A stretch of DNA of 64,000 nucleotides from CBDDBU01 sp965226045 (GCA_965226045.1 CBDDBU010000017.1:1-64000), one strand, 5' to 3'. Counted from the first letter of the stretch, positions 6,905 to 17,048 are shown. Numbers and translations: made by a program. Notes: generated from the sequence alone by a model not told the origin.

Positions 6905-8857
6905 CTACGTCTTCTGCTCGGCGAGCCAGGCGTTGAACATCAGTACATCCCACAGGTGGTGATGCCAGTTGCGGCGTCCCGAGAGGTGCTCGCGCCACAT
7001 CGCCTCGATCGGCGCGGGCGCGAAGAAGCCCTCGTCGCGCAGCCGCGCGGGCGCAAGCAAATCTTCGGCCCAGTCGCGCAGTGGACCGCGCAACCATTGG
7101 TGCAGTGGAACCTCGAAGCCTCGCTTGGGTCGCTCGAATATCGGTTGCGGCACGCGGCGGTAGAGCGCCTGGCGTAGAATGTGCTTGCCCACCCCGGCGC
7201 GGATCTTGAGGTGGGTCGGCAGACTCCAGGCGAACGCGACGACGCGGTGATCCAAGAGCGGCACACGCGCCTCCAGGCCCACGGCCATCGTCGCGCGATC
7301 GACCTTAGTCAAGATATCGTCGGGCAGATACGTGAGCGTGTCGAGGTAGAGCATCTGCCTGGTAAAGTCCGGTATGTCCGCCCAACTACTGCTTTGCGAG
7401 GCGAGCGAGGTGGGCTCGCGGCCGCCGATTACGACGCTGGTGGGGTCATGCCAGTGGCCGACCAGGGCGCGGTACATTGCGCCAGCGTCGCCCGCGCCGA
7501 GCACGCCCGCGAGTTTGTGCAACTTGTCGCCGGGATGGCTCAGGCGCAGCCGCGCCGGAAGCACCAGCTCGAAGGCGCCCAGCACGCGGTCCCACGATTC
7601 GGGGGCGAGAACGGTGAGAGCACGAGCGAGCCCGCTGAGCAACAGGCGCGGCTTGCCCGCCGCCCAACTCGCCACGCGCTCGCACCAGAGGTGTCGATTG
7701 TAGCCCGCGAACAGCTCGTCACCACCGTCGCCAGACAGCACCACCTTCACGTCGCGCCGGGCGATCTCGGCGACGAGATAGGTTGGGATCTGGGACGAAT
7801 CGGCGAACGGCTCGTCGAACAGCCGACCTAGCTTGGGTACCACGGCGACCGCCTCGGCTGCCGTCAGGGTGTGGGGATGGTGCGCGGTGCCGAGGTGCCG
7901 GGCGACGGCCGCGGCGTCCTCGGCTTCGTCGTAGTCGGCGGTTTCGAAGCCCACCGTGTAGGTGCGCACCCTCTCGGCGCGACCGTGCGTCATGGACGCC
8001 GTTACGACACTGGAATCGATGCCACCCGAGAGAAACGCGCCGACCGGCACGTCGGCGATCAGCCGCGCCCGGACGGCCTCATCGATGACCGATTCCAGCG
8101 CCTCCACCGCCTCGCCGTCGGTGCCGCCAAACGAGTGGCGCGCGCCGGCCTCCGCGACTTGCCTAAGCGACCAATAGGGCGAGATAACCGCCTCGCCGCC
8201 CTTGTCGTCGAGCGTGAGGATCGATCCCGGCGGCAGTTTGTGGATACCACGATAGATCGAGTAGGGGGCGGGAATACAATTGCGCAGCATGTACAGCGCC
8301 AGTGCGTCGCGATCGATCTCGCCGGTGAAGCCGGGGCAGATCCGCAGCGCCCGGGCCTCGGACGCGAAGACGAAGCGGCCATCAATCCGCCCGTGGTAGA
8401 GCGGCTTGATGCCGAGTCGGTCGCGAACGAGGTGGAGGCGACGCTCGTCACGGTCCCACAGTGCGAAGGCGAACATGCCGACCATTCGCTCGAGGGCGGC
8501 GCGCAAACCCCACGCCACGATCGCCGTCAGGACGACCTCGGTATCGGAGTGGCCGCGAAAGCCGTGCCCGGACGCCGCCAATTCACGCCGCAGCTCGGGG
8601 AAGTTGTAGACCTCGCCGTTGTAGACGATGACGAAGCGCCCCTCGGGCGAGACCATCGGCTGGTTGCCTTCGGTCGACAGGTCGATGATGGCGAGACGAC
8701 GATAACCGAGTCCGATGCCCACGCTATCGTCGACCCACGTGCCGTCCGCGTCGGGCCCACGGTGGGCAAGAGTGTCGGCCATGCGCCGAGCCACGTCCGC
8801 CAGCTCGCCCCGCGACATCCGCCTCCGGTGATCCATCAAGCCGGCGATTCCGCACAT
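6905..8857 (-). CDS. asnB: Asparagine synthase (glutamine-hydrolysing)
   Basis: A class-II glutamine amidotransferase fused to a synthetase domain; family members make asparagine or amidate other carboxylates, often in polysaccharide clusters. I start at the ATG at 8857 so that processing exposes the catalytic Cys2 (MCGIAGL); an upstream ATG three codons earlier would bury it. The glutaminase domain spans about residues 2-210 (HRGPDADGTW, YNGEVYNFPELR), and the ATP-pyrophosphatase loop reads LSGGIDSS, with later SGDGGDELFAGYNRH and the C-terminal LLDHRVVAFAW. About 650 residues with no breaks. It is divergent from the phosphohexomutase gene, and its surroundings suggest sugar or envelope modification rather than only amino-acid supply. 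Confidence 0.9.
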   Translation of the reverse strand: MCGIAGLMDHRRRMSRGELADVARRMADTLAHRGPDADGTWVDDSVGIGLGYRRLAIIDLSTEGNQPMVSPEGRFVIVYNGEVYNFPELRRELAASGHGFRGHSDTEVVLTAIVAWGLRAALERMVGMFAFALWDRDERRLHLVRDRLGIKPLYHGRIDGRFVFASEARALRICPGFTGEIDRDALALYMLRNCIPAPYSIYRGIHKLPPGSILTLDDKGGEAVISPYWSLRQVAEAGARHSFGGTDGEAVEALESVIDEAVRARLIADVPVGAFLSGGIDSSVVTASMTHGRAERVRTYTVGFETADYDEAEDAAAVARHLGTAHHPHTLTAAEAVAVVPKLGRLFDEPFADSSQIPTYLVAEIARRDVKVVLSGDGGDELFAGYNRHLWCERVASWAAGKPRLLLSGLARALTVLAPESWDRVLGAFELVLPARLRLSHPGDKLHKLAGVLGAGDAGAMYRALVGHWHDPTSVVIGGREPTSLASQSSSWADIPDFTRQMLYLDTLTYLPDDILTKVDRATMAVGLEARVPLLDHRVVAFAWSLPTHLKIRAGVGKHILRQALYRRVPQPIFERPKRGFEVPLHQWLRGPLRDWAEDLLAPARLRDEGFFAPAPIEAMWREHLSGRRNWHHHLWDVLMFNAWLAEQKT

Positions 8858-8997
8858 ATCGGCCATGATAGCGCCGGCCTCGCCGGGGGCGAGGAATAAA
8901 GGCGCGGTCGGGCACGGGGCGCACGTTGAACGCCTTTTGCGCCCTTCTCGGTCGTGATACTAGGAGGGCTCCGCATCGCATCCCCTAAATTCCCGCC

Positions 8998-10401
8998 ATG
9001 ATTCATACGCTCGATCCATCGATCCTCCGCGAGTACGACATTCGTGGGGTGGTCGGCGAGACGCTCAGTACCGAGGATGCGCACGCCATCGGGCGCGGCT
9101 TCGGCACGATGATCGCGACCTCGGGCGGCACGCGCGCGTTCACCGGCCGCGACGGCAGATTGAGCTCTCCAGAGATGGAGGCGGCGCTGGCGCGCGGACT
9201 TGTCGAGGCCGGCATCGATGTCGATCGCGCCGGGCTCGGCCCGACGCCAATGCTCTACCACGCGGTGCACACCAGTCGCGCCGATGGCGGCGTCATGGTG
9301 ACCGGCTCGCACAATCCGCCGGATTACAACGGCTTTAAGTTCGTGCTGAACGGTCAGGCCTTCTTCGGCGACTCAATCCAGGAGCTCGGACGCGTTATCG
9401 CCAGCGGCGCGTACGCGGCTTCCGCTACCCCGTCCGCCATGCGGGAGCAACCGCGCCTTAGCGTCTACGTTGATTCGCTGGTCGTGGCGTACCGGGGCGA
9501 GCGGTCGCTGAGCGTGGTCTGGGATGCTGGCAACGGCGCGGCCGGGGAGGCGATGGAAATGCTAGCGCGGCGTCTGCCGGGACGCCACGTCGTCCTGAAC
9601 GAACGAATCGACGGCACCTTTCCGGTTCACCACCCCGATCCCACGGTCGTCGAAAACCTGAGCCAGTTGCGCGAGACGGTGCTCGCCGAAGGCGCGGATC
9701 TTGGTGTTGCCTTCGATGGCGACGGCGATCGCATCGGCGTGGTCGATGACAAGGCGCGGATCCTCTGGGGCGATCAAATCCTCGCACTGCTTGCCCGCGA
9801 CGTGCTGGCGGCGCATCCGGGCGAGACAATCATCGCCGACGTGAAGGCGAGCCAGGTGCTGTTCGACGAGGTCGCGCGTCTCGGTGGTAAGCCGCTGATG
9901 TGGCAGACCGGCCACTCGCGCATCAAAAGCAAGATGATGGAAACGGGCGCGCCGCTCGCGGGCGAGATGAGCGGCCATATCTTTTTCGCGGACCGCACAG
10001 GCGGAGCTGATCGCAATTTCGGCTATGACGACGCGCTTTATGCCGCCGTACGTCTGATCAGCTTGCTCGCCGCCGGCGCCGAGGACCTGTCGGTGCTGCG
10101 CGATTCGCTGCCGGCTCTCCACAATACGCCGGAGATTCGCTTCCCGTGCCCAGACGATCGGAAGTTCGCCGTGGTCGAGGAGGTCAGGGGGCGGCTTAAG
10201 ACATCGCCGGCTGACGTGGTGACCATCGATGGGGTTCGGGTCACGCACGGCGGCGGCTGGTGGCTGCTGCGGGCTTCCAACACCCAGCCGGTGCTGGTCG
10301 CCCGGATCGAAGCCGAAAACGACGCCACGCTTGGTGAATTGCGTGACGAACTGACTGGCCAGCTCGCGGCAAGCGGCATCGACCCACCAGCCGAACTCTA
10401 G
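8998..10401 (+). CDS. Phosphomannomutase/phosphoglucomutase
   Basis: This 467-residue alpha-D-phosphohexomutase interconverts hexose 6-phosphate and 1-phosphate, supplying GDP-mannose or UDP-glucose for envelope polysaccharides. All four signatures are present: the phosphoserine loop TGSHNPPDYNGFK (about residues 101-113), the metal-binding loop FDGDGDRIGVVD (about 239-250), the sugar-binding GEMSGHIFF segment and the phosphate-binding C-terminal RASNTQPVLVAR. The start MIHTLDPSILREYDIRG matches the AlgC-type family. IS256 lies 56 bases downstream and separates it from the WecA-like transferase with which it may once have been co-transcribed. Confidence 0.92.
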   Translation: MIHTLDPSILREYDIRGVVGETLSTEDAHAIGRGFGTMIATSGGTRAFTGRDGRLSSPEMEAALARGLVEAGIDVDRAGLGPTPMLYHAVHTSRADGGVMVTGSHNPPDYNGFKFVLNGQAFFGDSIQELGRVIASGAYAASATPSAMREQPRLSVYVDSLVVAYRGERSLSVVWDAGNGAAGEAMEMLARRLPGRHVVLNERIDGTFPVHHPDPTVVENLSQLRETVLAEGADLGVAFDGDGDRIGVVDDKARILWGDQILALLARDVLAAHPGETIIADVKASQVLFDEVARLGGKPLMWQTGHSRIKSKMMETGAPLAGEMSGHIFFADRTGGADRNFGYDDALYAAVRLISLLAAGAEDLSVLRDSLPALHNTPEIRFPCPDDRKFAVVEEVRGRLKTSPADVVTIDGVRVTHGGGWWLLRASNTQPVLVARIEAENDATLGELRDELTGQLAASGIDPPAEL

Positions 10402-10457
10402 GCCCCGTGGCCCCTCCTCATCGACATGAAGGCGGGTCGCGGTGGGCCGACAACGAG

Positions 10458-11906
10458 GGTCGTGTCCCAGGACGTGGTGTAGGAGTTGTTGGAGCCTCTG
10501 GTAGCTGTGGGTAGGCGGCTTGCCGTAGCGACCGCCGAGAGTCTGGCGTAGGCAAGCCGGCTATCCACAGCGGAGGCCATCGCGGTTCCGGTTTAGGGTT
10601 GGGCTAGTGCGAACCAACCTGACCCGAAGGAGAACCACGATGACCCAGGACATGATGACCCTACGCGCGCTTTTGGAGAAGAGCTCCGATGCCGATCTGC
10701 TTCGCGAGATGATCGGCTTCACGGCCGAGCGGCTGATGGCACTGGAGGTCGAGGGCCTGACCGGCGCCGCTCACGGCGAGCGCTCGGCGGATCGTATCAC
10801 CCACCGCAACGGCTACCGCGACCGGTCCTGGGAGACCCGGGCCGGCACGGTCGAGTTGAAGATCCCGAAGCTGAGGAAGGGGAGCTACTTCCCCGGCTTC
10901 CTGGAGCCGCGGCGGATGGCCGAGAAGGCGCTGGCTGCGGTGATCCAGGAGGCCTACATCCAGGGCGTGTCGACCCGCTCGGTCGACGATCTGGTTCAGG
11001 CGATGGGGATGTCGGGCGTCTCCAAGAGCCAGGTCTCCAGGCTGTGCGGCGAGATCGACGATAAGGTCAACGGCTTCCTCGATCGACCGCTGGAGGGCGA
11101 CTGGCCCTATCTGTGGCTGGATGCGACTTATGTGAAGGTGCGCCAGACCGGACGCATCGTCTCGGTCGCGGTGACCGTGGCTGTGGCCGTCAACGACCAA
11201 GGCCGGCGTGAGATCCTGGGCATGGCGATCGGCGCGTCGGAGGCCGAGACCTTCTGGACCGAGTTCCTGCGCTCGCTGGCCCGGCGCGGGCTGCGCGGCG
11301 TGAAGCTGGTGATCTCCGACGACCACAAGGGCCTGAAGGCCGCCGCGACCCGGATCCTCGGCGCCACCTGGCAAAGATGCCGCGTGCACTTCGCCCGCAA
11401 CCTGCTGGCCCATGCCGGCCGCCAGGGTCGGCGCGTCGTCTCCGCCTTCGTCGCCACCGCCTTCGCCCAGGAGGACGCCGACAGCGCGAAGGTCCAGTGG
11501 CGTCAGGTCGCCGACCAGCTCAGGCCCAAGGTCCCCAAGCTGGCAGTTCTCATGGACGAAGCCGAGCACGACGTCCTCGCCTACATGAGCTTCCCCAAGG
11601 AGCACCGCCAGAAGTTGCATTCGACCAACCCGATCGAACGGCTCCATGCCGAGGTCAAGCGCCGCACCAACGTCGTCGGCATCTTTCCCAACGAAGACGC
11701 CATCACACGGCTCGTCGGCGCCATCCTTCTCGAGCAGAACGACGAGTGGGCCGTCTCAAGGAGATACATGACGCTGGAATCAATCGCTCCGCTGGGCGAT
11801 GGTGTCCCCATCACGCTGCCCACCGTGGCAGCCTGAACGTCCCGGCCCTACCCGCCGGGAGCCGCGTAGAGCGCAACGCTCTTACACCACCTGCCGGGAC
11901 ACGATC
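10458..11906 (+). mobile_element. IS256-family insertion sequence A, complete, 1449 bp
   Basis: Ends read GGTCGTGTCCCAGG on the left and, as complement of the right, GATCGTGTCCCGGC; further matches continue inward (GTGGTGTA[G/A]GAG). An 8-bp direct repeat ACAACGAG flanks the element (10450-10457 and 11907-11914). It inserted in the gap between the phosphohexomutase and the WecA-like gene, so no gene is broken. Confidence 0.85.
10640..11836 (+). CDS. IS256-family transposase (element A)
   Basis: This mutator-type DDE transposase has 398 residues. The N-terminal THRNGYRDRSWETRAGTVEL motif and PRRMAEKALAAVIQEAYIQG are hallmarks of the family. Catalytic residues lie in YLWLDATYVKVR, LVISDDHKGLKAA and HSTNPIERLHAEVKRR, with the RCRVHFARNLL segment between the last two. 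The ATG at 10640 is preceded by AAGGAG seven bases upstream; an in-frame GTG further upstream lacks such a site. The frame is complete. Its sequence differs strongly from the second IS256-family transposase at 23.3-24.5 kb, so the two are separate lineages rather than copies. Confidence 0.92.
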   Translation: MTQDMMTLRALLEKSSDADLLREMIGFTAERLMALEVEGLTGAAHGERSADRITHRNGYRDRSWETRAGTVELKIPKLRKGSYFPGFLEPRRMAEKALAAVIQEAYIQGVSTRSVDDLVQAMGMSGVSKSQVSRLCGEIDDKVNGFLDRPLEGDWPYLWLDATYVKVRQTGRIVSVAVTVAVAVNDQGRREILGMAIGASEAETFWTEFLRSLARRGLRGVKLVISDDHKGLKAAATRILGATWQRCRVHFARNLLAHAGRQGRRVVSAFVATAFAQEDADSAKVQWRQVADQLRPKVPKLAVLMDEAEHDVLAYMSFPKEHRQKLHSTNPIERLHAEVKRRTNVVGIFPNEDAITRLVGAILLEQNDEWAVSRRYMTLESIAPLGDGVPITLPTVAA

Positions 11907-12011
11907 ACAACGAGGTGATGACGTCCCACGACTTGGCCCGTCCTACACCCTAATTCTTGACAAATTGTCCCAATGTTTGCCTATTCGCGGGGCGCGTGGG
12001 CGCATGATCTG

Positions 12012-13022
12012 ATGATTGCGGCCTATATTATACTTGGGGCGGTCAGCCTTTTACTCTGCCTGTGGGCTCGTCCCATCGGGCGGCGGCTCGGCCTCCTCGA
12101 TATGCCGGACGGGCGGCGCAAGACGCATGCCCGGCCGACGCCGCTCGTGGGTGGCATCGCCGTCATGGCGCCGGTCGGGGCGATGTGTGTCGTGCTCGCG
12201 GTGACGACGACGTTGGCGCCACTGTATGCGACGCTGGGCGTAACGGCGGGGGTCTTTCTGCTGGTCGGACTGATCGATGATCGGGGCCAGATTCGCCCGC
12301 TCTATCGGCTGCTGCTATCGACAATGCTGTGCCTGGGCGCCTTGCTCGTGGTGCCGGCCCTCAGCGTCGATTTTCTGCTGTTCAGCTTCTACCCACATCT
12401 GATCGCGCCTGGCGCCTGGCTAATGCTCGGGTTCAGCTTGCTCTGCCTGGTCGGGGTGCAGAACGCGACCAACATGGCGGATGGCAAGGACGGCCTCGCG
12501 ATCGGGCTGTCCCTGTTGTGGACGAGCTTGCTGTTCGCCAACTCGCCCGATCACCTGCAGCCGCTGCTTATCGTGTTGGCCGTGGGTCTGGCAGTGGCGC
12601 TGATCTTCAACCTGTCGGGGCATCTGTTCCTCGGCGATTCCGGGAGCTACTCCATCAGCGCCTTCGTCGGCCTCGTCACCGTTTATTGTTACGGGATCGG
12701 CTTCCCGGCCCTGCGCGCCGACGCCGTCGCCCTCTGGTTCCTGATCCCAGTGGTTGATTGCTTGCGCCTGATGGCGGTGCGCCTGGCCCGTGGCTACTCG
12801 CCGTTCAGTTCTGATCAGAATCACCTACACCACATACTGACGCGGTGGATGCCGTGGCGATGGGGCCTGCCGCTGTACCTCAGCTTGGTCGGTGTGCCGA
12901 GTCTGCTGGCCCATTGGCTGCCGAGCCTGACGCTAGCGTGGGCGTTGGCGGCGCTTCTGATCTACGGCGTGTTGCTGGGCCGGGCCGGTCAGCCCCTGGG
13001 TCAGCGTGTGCCAAGCACCTGA
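12012..13022 (+). CDS. Undecaprenyl-phosphate sugar-1-phosphate transferase (WecA/MraY family)
   Basis: An integral membrane enzyme of the polyprenyl-phosphate N-acetylhexosamine-1-phosphate transferase family, which loads the first sugar-phosphate on the lipid carrier for O-antigen or exopolysaccharide. About ten hydrophobic segments fill the 336 residues. Family motifs seen are HARPTPLVGGIA near the N-terminus, GLIDDRG (the DD motif), NATNMADGKDGLA, HLFLGDSGSYSISAF and DQNHLHHILTR. The ATG at 12012 starts the first membrane segment; an upstream in-frame ATG at 11973 would add 13 polar residues. A TTGACA hexamer at 11957-11962 could belong to its promoter, but no clear -10 box fits. It lies downstream of IS256 element A and before the histidine kinase. 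Confidence 0.85.
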   Translation: MIAAYIILGAVSLLLCLWARPIGRRLGLLDMPDGRRKTHARPTPLVGGIAVMAPVGAMCVVLAVTTTLAPLYATLGVTAGVFLLVGLIDDRGQIRPLYRLLLSTMLCLGALLVVPALSVDFLLFSFYPHLIAPGAWLMLGFSLLCLVGVQNATNMADGKDGLAIGLSLLWTSLLFANSPDHLQPLLIVLAVGLAVALIFNLSGHLFLGDSGSYSISAFVGLVTVYCYGIGFPALRADAVALWFLIPVVDCLRLMAVRLARGYSPFSSDQNHLHHILTRWMPWRWGLPLYLSLVGVPSLLAHWLPSLTLAWALAALLIYGVLLGRAGQPLGQRVPST

Positions 13023-13101
13023 CCCGCCGCCGTTGGACCAAGAGCCGGCCTGGGTCGATGGACTGGCGCATGCCGGTTGAGGCGGCGATCCGGAGCGCCG
13101 G

Positions 13102-15709
13102 ATGAGCCCGACCGCTTCGGGCGGCATCTCGTATCGACAGATCGTGGGGATCGCGCTTGGCCTGGTGCTGGTTGCCGGCGCGGCCTTCGTCGCGCTCTTG
13201 GTTGCCTTCGAGAGCGTTGAATCGGAACGCGGTCGCGATATCCAACTGAACTATGGCGAGCTCCAGCTCAGCACGGTACGCGCCGCCGCCCTTGACGCGG
13301 AGCGACTGCCGAGGGCCGATGACGCGGAGACGCGTGATCGCCTGGCCACGCGGATCGAGGCGGCGGCGGATTCGATCGAGACGGTTCAGCGCGCGGTCCT
13401 CGGCAACAGCGCGGCGGGGGCCGCGTTGGGGCAGGCGACAGCGGCCTACGTCTCGGCGCTGCGCGCGTTGGCGGATGCGGCGCCGGGCGCGACGGGTGAG
13501 GATGAAACGCTCGCCGCGATCCTCACGGCCGCCACCGGGGCGCTGCGGGTGGACCTCGAGGGATTGGCGGCTCGTCTCCGCCTCGAGCGCGACCTGGCCA
13601 GAGAGCAAGGCCAGCGCCTTCGTATGGCGCTGCTGATCGTGGTCATTGTCGCGGTCGGAGCCGGCCTGATCTTCATGTACCGCCGTCGCCTTCATCACGG
13701 CGCGGTGGTCCGCGATCTGGCGCCGGCTGATGACTCCACGGTGGCCAATCCCCTAACGCAGGCCATCGAGAGCATGAGCGAGGGGGTCGCGCTCTATGAC
13801 AGCACCGACGGGCTCGTCCTGTGCAATAACCTGTATCGTGAGCAATTCGCCGAGGCCGGCGTCGAGTTGGTCCCGGGAATGTCGTTCGAGACCATCTTGC
13901 GCGAGGCCGTCGGCCGCGGGCTGGTCGCCGATCTTGGCGATGATCCGGAGGCGTGGATCGCGATGCGACTGGCGCACCACGGCGACCCGCGTGGCCCGAT
14001 CAGGGTGTATCTGGCCGACGGCCGCTGCCTGCAAATCGGCGAGTACCAGACCGGCGATGGCGGCATCGTCTCGATCCAGACCGACATCACCGAGATGGAG
14101 CGCCGCGAGGCCGCCCGCCAGGCGCGCGAGGAGATCGCACGCTCGATCGTCGACAGCGTGTTCGACGGCATCGTCACCTTCGATTCCGATTTCCAGCTCG
14201 AGACCCTGAACCCCGCCGCCGAGGAGATGTTCGGCGTCGGCGCCGACGAGGTCCGGGGCGAGTCGTTCCTGCGGCTGATCGCCGAATCGTTTCATGACGA
14301 GTATCGGCAGGTGCTCGGCCAGGCTTTCGAGACCGGGCGATGACCGCTGCTCGACGGCATTCGGCAGATCGAGGGTCGGCGCGCGGATGGTCGTACCTTC
14401 CCACTGGAGATCGCGCTGGGTGAGTTGGGCGGCACCTGGACGCTGCCCGAGCGTCGCCGCACCCACCGGCGGGTTTTCATCGCCACCACCCGCGACATCA
14501 GCACCCAAACGAAACTCGCGCGCCAGATTCCGCAGGCGCAGAAAATGGAGGCGATCGGCACTCGCGCGCCAGATTCCGCAGGCGCAGAAAATGGAGGCGA
14601 TCGGCACTCTGGCGGGCGGCATCGCCCATGACTTCAACAATATTCTGTCGATCAGCCTCGGCTACGCGAGCCTCGCGCTCGATCGGGCGCGCCTGCCCGA
14701 CGATCGAGAGCAACTGGAGATGGTGGTGCAAGTGGGTCGACGAGCGCGCGATCTGATCGACCAAATCCTGACCTTTAGTCACCGCAGCGAACACGAGAAG
14801 GTGCCGGCCGACCTAAGCCTGGTCGCCAGCGAAGTGCTCAAGCTGATCCGCTCGACATTGCCCTCGACCATCGAGATCCGCCAGAAGCTCGGCGCCGATG
14901 CGGCGCCGGTGCTGGCGGACGCCTCGCAGATACACCAGGTCGTTATGAACCTGTGCGTTAACGCGAGCCAGGCGATGGAAGCCAAGGGCGGTCTTCTGGA
15001 GGTAAGCCTGGCGCGCATGGTCGTCGACGAGGAGGCGGCTCGGCGCCACGGCAACATCCGGCCGGGCGTCTACCACCGGCTCGCCATCCGCGACACCGGG
15101 CACGGCATCGAGCGCGCGGTGCTGGAGCGGATATTCGAGCCGTTTTTCACTACCAAGGATGTAGGCAAGGGCACCGGCCTCGGGCTTGCGGTCGCCCACG
15201 GCATCATCAGCGATCACGGTGGGACCATCACGGTCGACAGCGCGCCAGGCGCGGGCACCACGTTCGCGATTCTGTTGCCGGAGCACGAGGGGCCATTGCC
15301 GACGGCCAGCGAGCGGGGCGGGCGTGAGGCGATGAAGCACGGGCCGGCGCACATCATGTTTGTCGATGACGAAGCTGCGCTGGTCCGTATGGCGGACCAG
15401 GTCCTGACCGGGCTCGGCTACACGGTGACCGGCGAGACCGAGAGCGTCGCGGCGTTGGCGCGCTTTCGTGGCGATCCCCACGCCTATGATCTGGTGGTGA
15501 CGGATCAGACGATGCCGGGTTTGACCGGCGACGCGCTGGTGCGCGAGTTGCGCCGCTGCCGCGAGGACATTCCAGTCATCGTATGCACCGGCCTCGGCCA
15601 CCATTTCACGGCGGCCATGGCCGACGAATTGGGCCTGACCGGCCACATCCGCAAGCCCCTGCTGCCCGATGAGCTGGGCCGTGTTGTCGGCCAGGCCTTG
15701 AACCGCTAA
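13102..15709 (+). pseudogene. Hybrid sensor histidine kinase with receiver domain, doubly disrupted
   Basis: Domain order: membrane segment (about residues 15-37), periplasmic part, second membrane segment (about 172-192, ALLIVVIVAVGAGLIFM), PAS (SMSEGVALYDSTDGLVLCNN), PAS (VDSVFDGIVTFDSDFQ), HisKA with GTLAGGIAHDFNNIL, HATPase (NLCVNASQAM, DTGHGIE, GKGTGLGLAV) and a receiver (MFVDDEAALV, phospho-acceptor in LVVTDQTMPGL). Two lesions are present. Codon 414 is TGA (14341-14343) where FETGR should continue PLLDGIRQIEG in the same frame. A perfect 46-bp tandem duplication (14515-14606) just before the HisKA box shifts the frame; removing one copy restores an 853-residue reading frame apart from the TGA. 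The protein would have sensed an unknown signal and passed phosphate to a separate partner. Confidence 0.88.
14515..14606 (+). repeat. Perfect 46-bp tandem duplication inside the histidine kinase gene
   Basis: Bases 14515-14560 are repeated without change at 14561-14606. The unit encodes LARQIPQAQKMEAIG, the lead into the HisKA phospho-acceptor helix. Since 46 is not a multiple of three, the duplication shifts the frame. The lack of any divergence between copies points to a recent event. Confidence 0.97.
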
Positions 15710-15727
15710 AGGCCGCGTCCACACGCT

Positions 15728-15756
15728 TTGCCCCACCCCACGATTGTGCCTATGTT
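15728..15756 (+). promoter_or_regulatory. Candidate promoter of tRNA-Gln
   Basis: TTGCCC (15728-15733) and TATGTT (15751-15756) stand 17 bases apart, and the tRNA begins 13 bases after the -10-like box. Spacing and position fit a sigma-70-type tRNA promoter. Confidence 0.4.
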
Positions 15757-15768
15757 CGCGCGTGCCGG

Positions 15769-15843
15769 TGGGGCGTAGCCAAGTGGTAAGGCACCGGTTT
15801 TTGGTACCGGCATTCGCAGGTTCGAACCCTGCCGCCCCAGCCA
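15769..15843 (+). tRNA. tRNA-Gln, anticodon TTG
   Basis: A complete cloverleaf can be drawn. The acceptor stem TGGGGCG pairs with CGCCCCA, followed by discriminator G and an encoded CCA (15841-15843). The D arm contains GCCAAGTGGTAAGGC. The anticodon stem CCGGT/ACCGG encloses the loop TTTTGGT, giving anticodon TTG (glutamine). The T arm is GCAGG-TTCGAAC-CCTGC. It lies alone between the broken histidine kinase and the Gfo/Idh gene. Confidence 0.97.
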
Positions 15844-15963
15844 GCCCTGTCATTGGACGAAGAGCGGCCGTCGGGCCGGCCGTGTCTCGCCCCGTGCCCC
15901 CGGCAGCCGGTAAGCGTACAACCGGGCCAGTCTGACCGCATCCTCTAAGGAGCACTTCCGAAC

Positions 15964-16953
15964 ATGACACCGTCACTCCGTGTGGGCGTTTTGGGCGCCG
16001 GTTACTGGGGCCGCAATCTAGTGCGAAACTTCGCCTCGCTTGGTGCGCTCGGTGCGATCTGCGATGTCGACCCCGCCGTGCACGAGGACATGGCCGCGAA
16101 TTATCCCGGCGCCGCTAGGTACACCACCGTCGACGAGTTCCTCGATGCGGCGCACATTGACGCGGTCGTGATCGCGACGCCCGCGGCCACCCACGCGGCG
16201 TTGGCGCGGCAAGCACTGGCGGCCGGCAAGCATGTCTTTGTCGAGAAGCCGCTCGCCCTGACCGCGGCGGAAGCCGACGGTGTGCGCGAACAGCTCGCCC
16301 GGACCGATCGCCAGCTCATGGTGGGGCACGTGCTGCTGTATCATCCGGCCTTTGAGGCGCTCGAGCGCGCGGTCCGCGATGGCCAGCTCGGTGAACTTCG
16401 TTACATGTACTCGAACCGTCTCTCCCTGGGGCGCATTCGACGCGAGGAGAACTCCCTGTGGTCGTTCGCGCCGCACGACATCGCCATGTACCTCGAACTC
16501 GTCGGGCGGATGCCGACGCGGGTCGCCGCCAACGGGAGCGCGTACCTCAGCCCCGGGGTCGCCGATTCCAGCGTCTCATACATGAAGTTCGGCGACGACA
16601 TCGAGGCGCACATCTTCGTTTCCTGGCTCCACCCGTTCAAAGACCATCGGTTGGTCGTGATCGGCAGTGACGGCATGATCGTCTTCAACGATGCTGCCGA
16701 GGGGGATGACAAGCTCCTCCTTTATCCGCACACCGCCCGGTGGGAGGACGATGTGCCCGTCGTGCTCAAGGCCCCCGCCGAGCCGATCGCCTATGAGCGT
16801 GGCGAGCCGCTGCGCCGCGAGTGCGAGCATTTTATCCGTTGCATCCGCGACAACCAGCCGCCGCGCAGTGGAATCGAGGAGGGTTACCGGGTGCTCCAGG
16901 TCCTCGACGCCTGTCAGCGCTCCATGGCGACAGGCGTGGCCGTCGAGTTGTAG
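15964..16953 (+). CDS. Gfo/Idh/MocA-family oxidoreductase, probably nucleotide-sugar modifying
   Basis: This 329-residue NAD(P)-dependent oxidoreductase has an N-terminal Rossmann fold (VGVLGAGYWGRNLVRNF, residues 6-22) and the family motif HVFVEKPLAL with catalytic Lys near residue 95. In the C-terminal substrate domain MVGHVLLYHPAFEALE and SFAPHDIAMYLEL resemble WlbA/WbpB-type UDP-sugar 3-dehydrogenases, although the true substrate is not readable from sequence. It starts ten bases after an AAGGAG ribosome-binding site. It heads a same-direction group with the hddA remnant, gmhA and hddC, so a role in making an unusual surface sugar is likely. Confidence 0.85.
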   Translation: MTPSLRVGVLGAGYWGRNLVRNFASLGALGAICDVDPAVHEDMAANYPGAARYTTVDEFLDAAHIDAVVIATPAATHAALARQALAAGKHVFVEKPLALTAAEADGVREQLARTDRQLMVGHVLLYHPAFEALERAVRDGQLGELRYMYSNRLSLGRIRREENSLWSFAPHDIAMYLELVGRMPTRVAANGSAYLSPGVADSSVSYMKFGDDIEAHIFVSWLHPFKDHRLVVIGSDGMIVFNDAAEGDDKLLLYPHTARWEDDVPVVLKAPAEPIAYERGEPLRRECEHFIRCIRDNQPPRSGIEEGYRVLQVLDACQRSMATGVAVEL

Positions 16954-17048
16954 GTGGCATCGGACCTAGTGGTGGCTGGCTACCAGCGGCGGACGAGGCA
17001 AGCGCCAACCCGTGCGGCAACCAGCGGAAAAACGAGTATGGTTGGTAC

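Noticed and set aside
14341..14343. TGA in the histidine kinase as selenocysteine or recoded codon
   Set aside because: No Cys is expected at this site, no SECIS-like hairpin was seen, and TGA is the normal stop of many intact genes here (gmhA, moaD, mobB).
15769..15843. tRNA-Gln as attachment site of an integrated island
   Set aside because: No integrase gene and no second copy of the tRNA 3' end were noticed in the window.
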